From positions 4,581 to 40,646 of the forward strand of contig MU602744.1 in NCBI GenBank assembly GCA_025201865.1: a DNA stretch of 36,066 nt. The letters run 5' to 3'. Both the position numbers and the translations under genes were made by a program. Origin of the DNA: Ramicandelaber brevisporus (lineage: Eukaryota; Kickxellomycota; Ramicandelaberales; Ramicandelaberaceae). The notes under the pieces are model-generated. The model searched no databases. It had not been told where the DNA came from and worked only from the letters and a program-made list of their open reading frames with translations. This document shows positions 1-11,100 of the stretch, piece by piece; position 1 is the first letter of the stretch; each line of letters opens with the position of its first letter.

Positions 1-384
1 TATATATATATCTCTAATCTATCTCTCTACTATACTATCTGTATTTTTGCCTTTATTTATTAATCAACTATAAATCCATGTCTGTCGGTAAGAGAGAGAT
101 TGTGATATAGCCGGCTTATGACCGCCAACAATCAATTGTGTTCCATATATTTGTTTTCTTCGCGAATAGTTAGTCGAGTTACCAGATGGCTAGGAAAGTA
201 TGCAGTTAAAAAAAAAGGAAAGTGCAATATGAAAAGTGATGAAAACGTATGGCATAAATGATAAAGAAAATGGCGATGCAATAAAAAAAAAAGATTATAA
301 AGTATGCAGAATAGATATGCAGTGATAATGTAAATGAGTACGGAAGAACGATATCTCGGATAAATATTTCATATCCATTCGCTC
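1..384. other. Gene-free AT-rich flank downstream of the repeat-protein gene
   Basis: I see no gene here. The segment opens with a short TA repeat at 1-10, is AT-rich and contains several A-runs (about 209-217 and 282-293). It lies downstream of the minus-strand gene that ends at 385, so it should hold that gene's 3' UTR and terminator. I cannot assign a specific poly(A) site. Confidence 0.5.
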
Positions 385-2574
385 TTAAACCGGACTAGCA
401 TTTGATTGTTGCTGTTGAGATTGGCGACCACGGCCGGCAACAGAACTATAAGCAGAGCTCACGACGGAACCAACTTTAGAAGCAGCAGTATTAGCCATGG
501 CCATACACTTCATTCCAACTTTGATAAAGCCCTTTGCACATTGCACAAGCTCAGGACCAGCCGCATTTTCGAGAGTATTAGTGATAAATTGAGTGCGCGA
601 ACCACTTGTATCGGCATAGCCTTGAGCTGCACCAAAGGCACCGTATTTTACAGCTCCCGCGACGCCAGATGACAAGATATCCAAGTAGTTGTTGTCTGTC
701 TTGCCCATTAGAGTGGAATAACCTTGTTTAGTAGCTTCTTCGAGCATATTAGAGGCACCACCAATAACTGCACCCGCAGTACCACCAACAAGCATGCGAC
801 CGAGTCGGCCCATAGCTGGTTTTGATGATTGCTGTGCCTGGGCAGGTGGTGGTAGCGACGAAGATTGGCTATTACTAGTCGACTGACGTCCTCCGGATGG
901 AGACGGTGGTCGCGACGACGGACGACTGCCGCTCGACTGACGTCCTCCAGATGGGGATTGTGGCCGTGATGGACGACTGCCACTTGACTGACGTCCTCCA
1001 GATGGGGATGATGGAGAAGACGGGCGACTACCAGTCGACTGGCGTCCTCCAGATGTAGATGGTGGTCGCGACGAAGGACGACTGCCAGTCGACTGGCGTC
1101 CCTGCTGTGATTGTTTTGATGGAGACGAAGGACGGCTACCAGTCGACTGGCGTCCTCCAGGTGGGGATGGTGGCCGTGATGAAGGACGACTGCCAGTCGA
1201 CTGCTGTCCCTGCTGTGATTGTCCTGGTGGAGACGATGGGCGTGACGAAGGACGACTGCCACTTGACTGACGTCCTCCAGATGGGGATGATGGAGAAGAC
1301 GGGCGGCTACCAGTAGACTGGCGTCCCTGTTGTGATTGTTTTGATGGAGACGAAGGACGACTACCATTCGACTGCTGTCCTCCAGGTGGGGATGGTGGTC
1401 GAGACGAAGGACGGCTGCCACTTGATTGACGTCCTCCAGGTGGAGATGATGGACGTGACGAAGGACGACTACCACTCGACTGCCGTCCCTGCTGTGGTCG
1501 TCCTGATGGAGATGACGGACGCAATGGAGCTGCCTGTGGTCGTGAAGGCGGTGGGCTTTCACAGCCACTGTCGCGCTTGCCAAACCGACCGCGCATCACG
1601 CAGACAGCGCCACTGGGAGACTTGGAGCGACTTGATGGAGATGCACCATTCAATGAGCGAGGGGCACTGCGGCCAGGCTTGGCGCCATTAGTGCGACTTC
1701 CCGGCTGCTGCTTGCTGCCTGGTCTTCCATTCGTTTGGCCACGACGGTTTGCTGGACCTGTGCGACCAGCCTTAACACCTGGACGGCTTGCGTTCTTTGG
1801 ACCTGATGCTGCCCCAGTACGACCGGCTTTAGCACCTGGACTCTGGCGACCAGCATTCTTTGGACGACCGCCAGCAGCAGCTTGCTTGCGCTGACGAGCA
1901 CCATTAGGAGGAGTGCGAGCTGATGGTTTCTTGGCGGCTGGGCGAGCTGCTGGCTTCTTGATGGCTGGGCGGGCGACTGGCTTCTTACCTGCCTGACGTG
2001 TAGCTGGCTTCTTACCTGCCTGACGAGCTGCCGGCTTCTTGATAGCTGGGCGAGCTGCTGGCTTCTTGATGGCTGGGCGAGCGACTGGCTTCTTGTTGGC
2101 TTGGCCGCGCTGTTGTGGACGCTGCTGTGGACGCTTCTTGGTAGCCTTGGCTGGTGGGCGAGCGGCCGGCTTCTTGGTAGCTGGGCGAGCGACTGGCTTC
2201 TTGTTGGCTTGAGCTGGACGCTTTTGCTGAGCAGGACGGCGAGCGGGTTGCTTAGTAGCCTTGGCTGGTGGACGAGCAGCTGGCTTGGGACGTTGCTGAG
2301 CCGGACGCTTTTGCTGTGCTGGACGCTTCTGTTGAGCTGGACGCCGGGCACGTTGCTTAGTAGCCTTAGCCGATGGACGAGCGGCTGGCTTGGCACGCTG
2401 TTGCTGCTTAACCGGTGCGCGAGGGGCCGCGGCTCTGGCATTGGGGCGCTGCTTTGGAGCTGCTGCAGGCGCTTTTGGCTGTGCCTTTGGTGCTGCCTTG
2501 CGTGGCAGGCGAGCAGCTGCTGCAAAGCCGAGCTGCACAAATAAAATGAGTGCAATGAATGCAAAGATGCGCAT
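385..2574 (-). CDS. Secreted cationic repeat protein (729 aa), KKPxARP and QSxGSRPSS repeats
   Basis: I do not recognise a family. The protein starts with a clear signal peptide (residues 1 to about 21, MRIFAFIALILFVQLGFAAA). A Lys/Arg/Ala/Pro block follows (about 22-215), built from KKPAARPA-type units and resembling histone H1 tails in composition. A Gly/Asn/Arg linker comes next, then about 11 copies of a Ser/Arg/Pro unit with the core QS(S/T/N)GSRPSS. The C-terminal domain (589-729) is not repetitive and has two glycine-zipper-like stretches (GGTAGAVIGG, GVAGAVKYGAFG). The frame is open further upstream to 2832, but the ATG at 2574 is chosen because it begins the signal peptide and lies about 125 bp from a TATA box. 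A secreted, very basic protein could act in the wall, in adhesion or by binding polyanions. That is inference from composition. Confidence 0.8.
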   Translation of the reverse strand: MRIFAFIALILFVQLGFAAAARLPRKAAPKAQPKAPAAAPKQRPNARAAAPRAPVKQQQRAKPAARPSAKATKQRARRPAQQKRPAQQKRPAQQRPKPAARPPAKATKQPARRPAQQKRPAQANKKPVARPATKKPAARPPAKATKKRPQQRPQQRGQANKKPVARPAIKKPAARPAIKKPAARQAGKKPATRQAGKKPVARPAIKKPAARPAAKKPSARTPPNGARQRKQAAAGGRPKNAGRQSPGAKAGRTGAASGPKNASRPGVKAGRTGPANRRGQTNGRPGSKQQPGSRTNGAKPGRSAPRSLNGASPSSRSKSPSGAVCVMRGRFGKRDSGCESPPPSRPQAAPLRPSSPSGRPQQGRQSSGSRPSSRPSSPPGGRQSSGSRPSSRPPSPPGGQQSNGSRPSSPSKQSQQGRQSTGSRPSSPSSPSGGRQSSGSRPSSRPSSPPGQSQQGQQSTGSRPSSRPPSPPGGRQSTGSRPSSPSKQSQQGRQSTGSRPSSRPPSTSGGRQSTGSRPSSPSSPSGGRQSSGSRPSRPQSPSGGRQSSGSRPSSRPPSPSGGRQSTSNSQSSSLPPPAQAQQSSKPAMGRLGRMLVGGTAGAVIGGASNMLEEATKQGYSTLMGKTDNNYLDILSSGVAGAVKYGAFGAAQGYADTSGSRTQFITNTLENAAGPELVQCAKGFIKVGMKCMAMANTAASKVGSVVSSAYSSVAGRGRQSQQQQSNASPV

Positions 2575-2697
2575 TTGATGCAGATATGCAAGAGATTGTG
2601 CAAAGGTGCAAAGGGAGATGCGATGATTCAGGCGAAGGATGCAGAAGATGGAAGGAAATTGAACAAGATGCTCGAACCGAATCTCTTTGCACGGAGT

Positions 2698-2703
2698 CTT
2701 ATA
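2698..2703 (-). promoter_or_regulatory. TATA box of the secreted repeat-protein gene
   Basis: The minus strand reads GAGTATAAGACTC here, about 125 bp upstream of the ATG at 2574. Position and core fit a fungal TATA element. It also supports the downstream ATG, because the longer in-frame N-terminus would begin upstream of this box. Confidence 0.55.
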
Positions 2704-2709
2704 CTCAGC

Positions 2710-3848
2710 TCTGCGAGACCAATAATGCCTTGTAAGTTCATGGACTACAAATGAGCAGAGCTCTTCGGACGGAAAATTTGCACTCCAATCAAGTGCGACT
2801 TCTTCTCGGCAATATTCTATTACAGACCTCACTCCAATCGCAATGTTTCTTACAATATTGAAAATAGTGTGATCTGGGCAACAAGTGTGCGAGGCTCTGA
2901 TAGTGCATGTATTTTGAGAAGCCTCATTTCTTTATATCTTTTTTCTTTAAGCCTAATCACCACGTTTGACTGTGGAACCACTCACGTGCGAACATGAGAG
3001 AATATTCGACCACAAGACTCAGTGGAATGATAGAGCAGGCAAATCGAGAAGCATATTTCTCAAAAATCATTGTTGTTGAGACATTTTATTGGTGGTTCGC
3101 AGTTGATGTTGACAAAGATTGGCCTAAATCCGCACCTTTGGCAACGATGCGTTAAGCTGAGCAGCAGCATCGATAACGGTCTTCTCGGCATCATTATTTC
3201 TTCAGCCCTCGCTATTTAAATCCAACGCCGAGCAAACTCATTTAAAGCAGGATGGTGTTTAAGAACCAAAAAAAAACAACAACAGTCATTATAGTTGTTG
3301 TAGTAAAGCATGTGAACCAATCAAATGTCATTTACCAAATGTGCTGTCGATTGAGTGTTGCCGCTGTTTTGGATTCAGTCATATGACAACACATTTAGAG
3401 TGGATTTCCAATATTGGGAAGTGGCACTCTCTCCCTCCATTCGTCATCACTTTTCTTGCTCCAGTCTCGATTACTTTTGACATTCAACCAATAAAACTGA
3501 TGCTGAGCTGGCCTCCCCCTCCCTCAATCCATATCCCTTTTTCTTTCTTATTCTTATTCTCTCTCTCTCTCTCTCTCTCTCGTTTCTCTTGCTACCATGA
3601 GTATTTGTACTGTTATATTCGATACTACGAATCGAGTTTTTTTTATTTCACTCCGCACTCCAAAGTAATTACATTGCCAGTTTGGAGTATAGAGTATAGA
3701 GAGTGACCAAGTCATCATTTAATGCTTCCAGTCCAACATTTTTTTGTTTTTGTTATTTTTTGCTTTTGGAATCTATTCTCTCCTTCCTTCCAGTCTGATC
3801 CAATTCAGTCTTTCTGCCATCGTACCATTGAGCAGTATTTTTAATTAC
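2710..3848. other. Distal intergenic region with E-box, CCAAT and a possible coding relic
   Basis: There is no complete gene. A CACGTG E-box lies at 2983-2988, and CCAAT elements occur near 3318 and 3489. A (CT)n run spans 3558-3581. ATG triplets occur at ordinary density, unlike the stretch after 3725. On the minus strand a short open segment (3198 to 3124) looks protein-like and is followed by AATAAA (3090-3085); see the finding. From about 3420 onward the plus strand becomes strongly pyrimidine-rich. Confidence 0.5.
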
Positions 3849-3857
3849 ATATATATT
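3849..3857 (+). promoter_or_regulatory. Candidate TATA element for the zinc-finger gene's long leader
   Basis: An ATATATAT-type run followed by T-rich sequence sits here. It lies just after the last normal ATG (3722) and about 370 bp before the candidate leader donor at 4221. If it is used, transcription would begin near 3880-3950 and the first exon would contain no ATG. No transcript evidence is available. Confidence 0.35.
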
Positions 3858-3879
3858 TTTTCTTATACTGGCGCGCAGC

Positions 3880-6800
3880 ACTCTTGTCGACAAAGCAGAA
3901 GAGGCGAGAGACCTGCCAATTTCCACTGTCCCTCCTCCACACACACCACGCACCACGCACCACGCACCACACACCACACACTACACTCACTCACTTACGC
4001 GCATTCAACAGTTCGCCATTCGTTTCTTGCAGTGCGCGGTTCCCCCTTTCCCTCCCTCTTTGCTTTCTTATTTCTGTTGCCTCATAACGCAAACTCTCAA
4101 ATCATTGTACCCTCAAGCTATTCGCCAGACTCACTGTTCCGCCTCACATCCTTTCTCAACGTCTCTTCTTTTCGCACTGCAGTCCTTCCTGTGTCTCTCT
4201 TGACCGAAATTATCCTCAAGGTAAGTCAAATGATTACACTACGTTTCTTATTCTTATCTGCATAAAATTTCTCGGCCATCTCGGTGACAGTCTAGTTCAG
4301 CCCTACCCCCACCACACCACACCACACCACCGCCATACATTCACAGTACACACCTCTCCCATCCACAATACGCATTCAATTCTCGTCACATTTACCAAAT
4401 TTGGGAAAGATAGCCATACTGTCATCCCATTTAGTTTTTTGTTTTCTCTGTCTACCATACACTCATCCAATCAGCAGTCCTTTGTGTTTTTTTTGTGTTA
4501 TGCTGTGCCGATCTAGGTGTATGATGAAAAGAAACAAGATGCAGAGTGTCGTATCTGTACAAAGGAGCCTGCTACTACTACTGCTACTATTGCTACTGCT
4601 ACTGCTGCTACTGCTGCTACCATTACACACATACTTACACACACACGCACACACAAATCGATTCTTCTTCATTCCTAACCTCCTTTTTCTTGCTTTTGTT
4701 GTTTCCACATTCAACTCTCCCAGTCATCTCCCAGTCATTTCCCATATCACACACCGCACACCTCTCTCCTTCCTGCCAGTTTGTTATCTGCTACCCCGCA
4801 TTTGCACACACACACACACACACACACACACTTAGACACACTTAGACACGCACGCGCACACACCTGACTCAATTCTCATCACAAGTCGACATTGTGGAGC
4901 AGTTGCAACCTTGTCAATTGCTGTCATAATACAGGAGGTGGCATTTCACTTCAACTCTCCCCCATTGTTCTACCTGTTCAACATCATCCATCCAGCTCAC
5001 AAAGGCTGTGCGAAGCTACCATTCCTACCTGCCCCCTCCTCCCTATTCGCTCCTTTTATCCTTTTCTGTTATAGAGCTCCAGTCGTGAACCAATTCTGGA
5101 CCTCTCTTTCTCTCCTCTCCTTTTCCTTCTGTCTCTCTCTCTCTATAACACACTTTCTAAAGATAGACTGCACTTCACCCTTTGTATTTTTTTTTTCAAC
5201 TTTGGTTTTTTACTTTTTCTTTCTCTCTAGCTTTCTCTCTCGCTCTATCCAAGGCACAAATCGACAGTCAAAAGAGTTGGCTGCACACCGTGTTTCGCCA
5301 CTTGAGTCCGTCCTACTCGCTTATTTTTTTTAACTCACTACAGAGTACGTGTGCATCATCATCATCAATAAGAAAAAATAACAAGGCCATCCGAATTCTA
5401 TCGTTGCTGTGTAGATTGCATATCACTGAATTCGTTGCCTCTTTTTCTTCCTTTTCTTTTCTTCTATTCGTTTTCTTCTGACATTCCCCCATCCAGACAA
5501 ACCAATCACTGCATTTACACCCTCCTCATTCTGTAATTCATCACCTCACACTACAACTTGCAAGTCACATCCCCCACTCTCCAATTTCTTTCTTTTCTTT
5601 TTCTTTTTTTTATTTTACGGCCTTCACTTTGCATTTTCTTTCCTCCTCTCTCCTTTCCAATCACACTTGAGCATCAAAAGTAAACCCTGTGATACTGACA
5701 GTCGGTAACCCTGATCATCCACGCGTTTTTGGACTGCATTGTTGTTATTGTTGTTACTGTTGTTGCTGTTATTTTCCTCTTTCTTGTCTGCCGGCACCAA
5801 CTTTTGTTTTTGTTTATTACTGCGTACCGCCTGTGACTACTATTACTTCCTGTCAATTGAATATAGTATAGTCGTCCTCTTCTGGGCAACGCTATAATCC
5901 TTCTTGGCAAACTCCTCTCGGCACAGAACATTCCCGCGCGCGCGTGCGGGTCTCCCTTCCATCAGCACACACCTTGAGTGTTCCTCATCAACAGACTAAG
6001 GTACGTAATCTTTACCAGTTCCACCATCATTTTCCTTTTCTCTCGGTGGCAGAAACAAGACACCATTATCTTCCATCCGCCTTTTTGTTTTTTCATCATT
6101 ACTGTTTTTTTTTGTTTTTATCGTTACTTCCGTGTTCCCTTGTCCACTGTCACATCTATACATCCACATCAGAACACATCCATTTATCAAATTAGCTTTG
6201 TGTACACTGCAAAAGCTTTCATCCCCCGGCCGTCCAGTCATCAACTCACTTATTCTTCCTTCCCCGATCCTCCGCACACTCACTCACTCACTCACTCACT
6301 CTTACTCCCCCGAGCCATCACCGCAGCACAGCAGGCAGGCAGGCAGGCAGGCAAGCAGTACTGTGAAATCCTTGTCGTTCTGACTCACTGGGTCAGTGCC
6401 CCCAGAAATCGCGCTTAATTAAATCGAACTTTTTTTTCGTGCACGCGTGTCACAGCCATTCCTTTCATACACTCACTCACAAACGTCTCATTTCACACTC
6501 TCCATCTGACATTTCTCAAATTAAACGCCAGAAAGAAAAATAGGCAGGCGACCGGTGAATTTGCCTAATCTGGTCGACTCTGTGCATTTTCCGTGGACAC
6601 AGCCTCCCTTCCCCCTCCCTTCCCCCAACATCACATCCCATTTTCCTTTGCTGCTCTCTGACTTGTGCTGCGTTGTGTTGTGCTGTACTGTGCATTGCAT
6701 CTCGTCGTGTCGCGTCGCTTCGCATCTATACTTTGCCGAGCTGCGCACGAGAGGCTCTGTTCGTTTCTCTCCGATCCTCACATTTTTTTGACCATCCCCG

Positions 6801-8117
6801 CGCTTTCTCACGGTCTCGGGCACACATACACAGCTTTCTTCAAACATTTGCGCCGACACCGGGCCACCAGTCACACACGCACCGTGTACATCCACTCACC
6901 CACTCACTTGCTCGCCCACACACCCACATTGACCCAAATCCCTTTTTCTTTCTTTGCTTTCCTTGCTTCGAATCACCGACAAAGCATCGTGCCTTCAGTC
7001 TCCATCAGATCCTTGGCATTTTTACATTGCAGGCCTTGGCACACGCACGCGCAGTGAGCACACACATACCATTGTCCAACCAAACAACAAAAAAAAACGC
7101 GTCCACTCACTCACTCACCCACCCACTCACTCACTTACTAACGAACTCAATCCATTATTCATCATCAATTAGCGCGCGTCAATTCTTATATTAGCCCCTA
7201 GCTTTCCATTCGCCTTCTTCGGTCCCATTCTTCCTCTTCTTCTTTTTTCCACAGCAGCCAAAAACGATATAGATAGATCCGACTCGTGCACCCACCGTTT
7301 CCCCTCCCTCTTTATCACAAATCACAAACTCAAAAATAAAGCTGTGCACAAGACTCAGACATTTCCGAAACACACATTCACTCCAAAGCCGACCTATCAT
7401 CATCCACTTGTGTTCCCTCACACTCTGCCCCCTCCCCTTCCAGCCCCATTACTGTGATCTGTGGATCAGCTGTTGGTGCCTGATTTCGAATACCTTGCCC
7501 AGAAAGCGACACGTGCTCTTTCTCTGATATACTTCTAGAGCGCGCTGTGCTGTGCTGTGTTGTGCTTTACTGTGCTTTATTGTGCAGTTTTTCCTGTCTT
7601 TTTGTTTCGCATCCTTGTTGCCACTGTACAGTGTTTTCGACTTTCCGCCTCGTTACCTTTTTGACGTGTGTGTCTGTGCCTGTGCGTCCGTGTGTGTGCG
7701 TGTGTGTGTTCCTTTTGTGCTCCTTTCTCTCAGTTGACGCTGTTTCATCTCGCGAATCTTCTGTTTTCCTCATCTCGGACTCTCCACATCTCACTCCCAC
7801 GCGTCTCAATAACCTCGTGGTTTTTTTTTATCATCACCATTATCGTTACCATTTTGTTTCTTTCTTGTTGCTGCGCAGTTTGAATACTGACAAGTCACAC
7901 CATACAACGCACTTGTGCCTCTACTATCCATTTCTCATTACGTTCTACTTCTGTCCCTCCCCCGTCCTCCAGTTAGCAGAGATTGCCGGCAGTCCTGTCT
8001 TGTTTCATCTCATTTCATTCCTCGCCTCCCCCCCCAAATCAACGCACCACTTTGTCCTACCTCTTTTTTGCCTATTATATTATTATTATATTACTCAATT
8101 ATACATCACCTTTCTGA
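3880..8117 (+). promoter_or_regulatory. Predicted giant pyrimidine-rich, ATG-free 5' leader of the zinc-finger gene
   Basis: This stretch is strongly C/T-rich on the plus strand. It includes (CT)n, a CA run at about 4805-4831, CACT repeats at 6286-6301, GGCA repeats at 6330-6354, and TGTG-rich islands at 6664-6697 and 7543-7584. Reading every line, I find no ATG on the plus strand from 4542 to 8117. Between 3725 and 4541 the only ATGs are at 4230, 4500, 4521, 4524 and 4539, all inside the candidate intron 4221-4723. CAT is frequent, so the depletion is strand-specific. The start codon at 8118 is immediately preceded by an in-frame TGA (8115-8117), so no coding extension is possible without splicing. 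The transcription start is a guess based on the TATA-like run near 3850. Long open-looking frames here begin only with TTG or GTG and encode pyrimidine-derived L/S/F/P strings. Confidence 0.6.
4221..4723 (+). other. Candidate leader intron (503 bp) removing all upstream ATGs
   Basis: The donor AAG|GTAAGT begins at 4221. A CTAAC branch-like site lies at 4675-4679. A pyrimidine tract follows, and the acceptor CTCTCCCAG ends at 4723, 45 nt after the branch A; a second CAG ends at 4734. All five ATGs in the neighbourhood (4230, 4500, 4521, 4524, 4539) fall inside this interval. The spliced leader would therefore contain no ATG before 8118. The acceptor choice is uncertain. Confidence 0.5.
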
Positions 8118-11100
8118 ATGACAGCTTTGACATCTCCAGCCCAACTGACGACCATGACTGCCGTTGTATCCACACCAACATTATCATCTTCATCCTCATT
8201 ATCATCGTCACAGCATCGTCACCACCAGCAGTCTCCGCCTTCATCAGCGACAGCAGCTGCATCGGTTTCCCATACGCTTACCCCAAAAGAGTCTCTCTCG
8301 CCACGCCAATATCGGCAACAGCAACAACAACAACTGCAGAAACAACAGCAGCAGTCAGCTTTATTAGTTCCTCCTCCGCCGCTGTTGCCCTATTCCTCTT
8401 TTGTGCGACCATCGGAGACTTGCGCTAATTTAGTCGGCGTTTCCTCTCCGCACTTGTCTCAGGAAGAAGAAAAGAAAAAGGAACAAGGACAGGAACAAAG
8501 ACAAGCACAAGTGCCAGCAACGGAGTCTGTAGCAGCAGCAGCAGCAGCAGCAGCAGCACCGGCGGCGGCGGCGTCAACTTCATTAACTTCTGCCGCTTTT
8601 GTCACTAGCGCATCTTCTTTGTCGCCGTCTTCTTCTTCTTCTCCATCGCAGGTCTCCATTCCCCACATTTCAACTCCGCCGTCCTTAGTTGAGTATTCTC
8701 CATTGGTCACAGCAGCTGCCAATTCAACTTCATCAACACTTGCGAAAGCTAATCACATTGGGCCATTCGGCATTGTCGGCATCATCCAAGAAGAAGAAAA
8801 AGAAGAGGAACCAACCGATCTGGATACTATTGGGGATCACCAGCATCATCACCAGCACCAGCACCAGCACCAACACCAGCTGCACCAACACGGGCACAGC
8901 CTTCTCCACCCTTCAATAATCACACCTAGTTTCAGCAGCAGCGACACAAACTCAACGCCAAGTGTGAAATCAACAACCGCTGCAGCGTCAGCACCATCAA
9001 CAACAACAGCTGTCCAACCGAAACAGCAGAAACAGCAGCAAGCACGTGCTTCTCTGCGTCCGCAGGCTTTGTCTCTTTCGCCCCTTCCCTTGCATTGCGC
9101 TAGCGTCAACAACAGCAACAACATCAACGTCAACTTCAATAGTGCTTTGAATATTAATAGTGGTGCCGCCGTCCCCGCATATCCAACCACTTCCCATTCA
9201 ACCCCAACTGCTTCATCTTCATCTTCAACTTCAATCACGAATATTATTGCGAACCATCATCAATTCCTCCCCAGCACTCCACTGTCGACAATATCACTTA
9301 CCTCTGTTTCATCGGCCATTATTCATCCTTCAACAAAGTTTACTCAGCATTATTCATCCTCCCCTTCCTCCTCCTCTTCTTCCTCTTCCGCAGCCACAGC
9401 CGCAGCAGCCACAGCAGCAGCCACAGCACTAGCCAATCGCAACAGTATCATTCCATCAACATCGTCGTCAGCATCAGCATCAGTGGCGGTTACTCCATCC
9501 ATCCATTTGGGGGACATTGGGCTGGGACTCGAGTTGGCTAAGCTGGGCACTATTCTGACACCTGTTGCTGACAGAAGCTGTTATTCATCAGATTCGCTTC
9601 TATTACAATCACAGCCACCCTTGCTTACGTCAGACTTACAGACAGGCTCACCTCTGACAGTGCTGTCACAGGTTGCATCCACTGTACTTGGTCATCATCC
9701 TTATCCCCATTCAATGTCATCTGCCAACAACCCTGCTGACAACATCAATGTGCCTGCATCGTCATCTGCATCTGCATCTGCATCTGCATCCAACACAGCG
9801 GTAGCTGCTACTATGGCGCCATCTGCGTTCATCCTCGATCCAGTTCACGCTGGGATGACAAATTCGCCAAGCTCAGTCAATTCTGCCACACCATTGGCTG
9901 CAACTATGCCTCCGCGAAACGATCATCGACTGGGATCCATCGTCAAAACTGAACGACAGTCATCAGTAGCTGCAGCACCAGGTTCACAAACTGCCACACT
10001 GCTAGATATCGCATTGGGCGAAAGTACAGCTACGCTCGGCCATCCATTTGCTGGTTTGAGTCCACTTCCCTCCGGCTCAGCGAGCAGTGGCGGCACAGCA
10101 GGCACAGTGAGTGGAGCAATGGCATCAGCAGCAGCGTTGCAGCACGATTTGCTTGGCTCTGAAGGGTTTGACTTGGCATCAGTTGCTGGTGGAAGTGCAT
10201 TACCAATCGGACTGCACTCTACTGCACCACTGTCTGAACTTGATGGTGATCAGTCTACCAGCAATCTGTCGATGCATTCTTATGGCGGTGTTGGAAGTTC
10301 TGCACTTGGAGGTGCCCCAGTTGCTGCATCCTCAACAACCACAGCTGCCACGGCGAGAGGCAACATTGCATCCCCCGTTCCATCTCTCAGAATAGAGCCA
10401 TTGCACAGTGTTCCTCCTCGCCAACAGCAACAGCAGCAGCAGCATCAGCCAGTGTCATCTCGTACAGCAAGTAGCTCAAAGAAATCATCCAAGAGCTCAC
10501 TTAAGGGACTTGCCGTGTCTCACATGCCAATATCTGCGCCAACGACACCAGACCCATCGGTTCATCTGAGCAACTACTTGGCCAATTTGTCACCAGCGGT
10601 GTCAACATCCACAGCTGCAGCGAGAGTTGCAACCCATCAGAATTCACCATTGGGACCAGTCTCGCATCAATTGTCGCCTTCAGTTATCTCGTCAGCAATC
10701 ACAGCAACTACGCTTGGCTATCCTGGACAAACCACTCCAATGACAGCACCTGCGGATTTCACTCGAATGTCAATGGATCATTTTCGGTCATTAACTACGA
10801 GTACAACTGGCGAGCAACAACAGCAGAGTGGAATGTCGATTGTAGCTGGCGATACTGGACGTAATTCACTAGATATGGCTATGGGCATGGATTTGGTTGA
10901 AGGTTTGTATTCAATTGCGGGTACAACTACAGCAGCAATGACATCAACAACGGCAGCAAGCGATGCAACCAACGCTGTCAATACCAATAACTCTGGTTCG
11001 ATTGTCAGAGGTGGAATGGCAGCTCGTTCATCAATTTCAGTTTTGACTAGCATTGCAGAGAGCATGCAGGGTGTGCCACTTCTCCGTCAGCAGCAGAATC

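Noticed and set aside
2575-2832. 86-residue N-terminal extension of the secreted repeat protein
   Set aside because: It would place the signal peptide internally and spans the TATA box at 2698-2703.
6001-7172. Second constitutive leader intron (GTACGT to AG after TACTAAC)
   Set aside because: The splice signals are good, but the interval is as ATG-free as its flanks. That argues it is usually kept in the mRNA. It is listed only as a possible regulated event.
4401-7194. Several long open frames in the leader region
   Set aside because: Those after 4541 start only at TTG or GTG. Their composition mirrors CT- and CA-rich DNA and shows no domain.
7547-8428. 293-residue open frame overlapping the zinc-finger start
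   Set aside because: It begins at GTG, has no ATG and consists of pyrimidine-derived L/S/F/C strings. It overlaps the better-supported gene.
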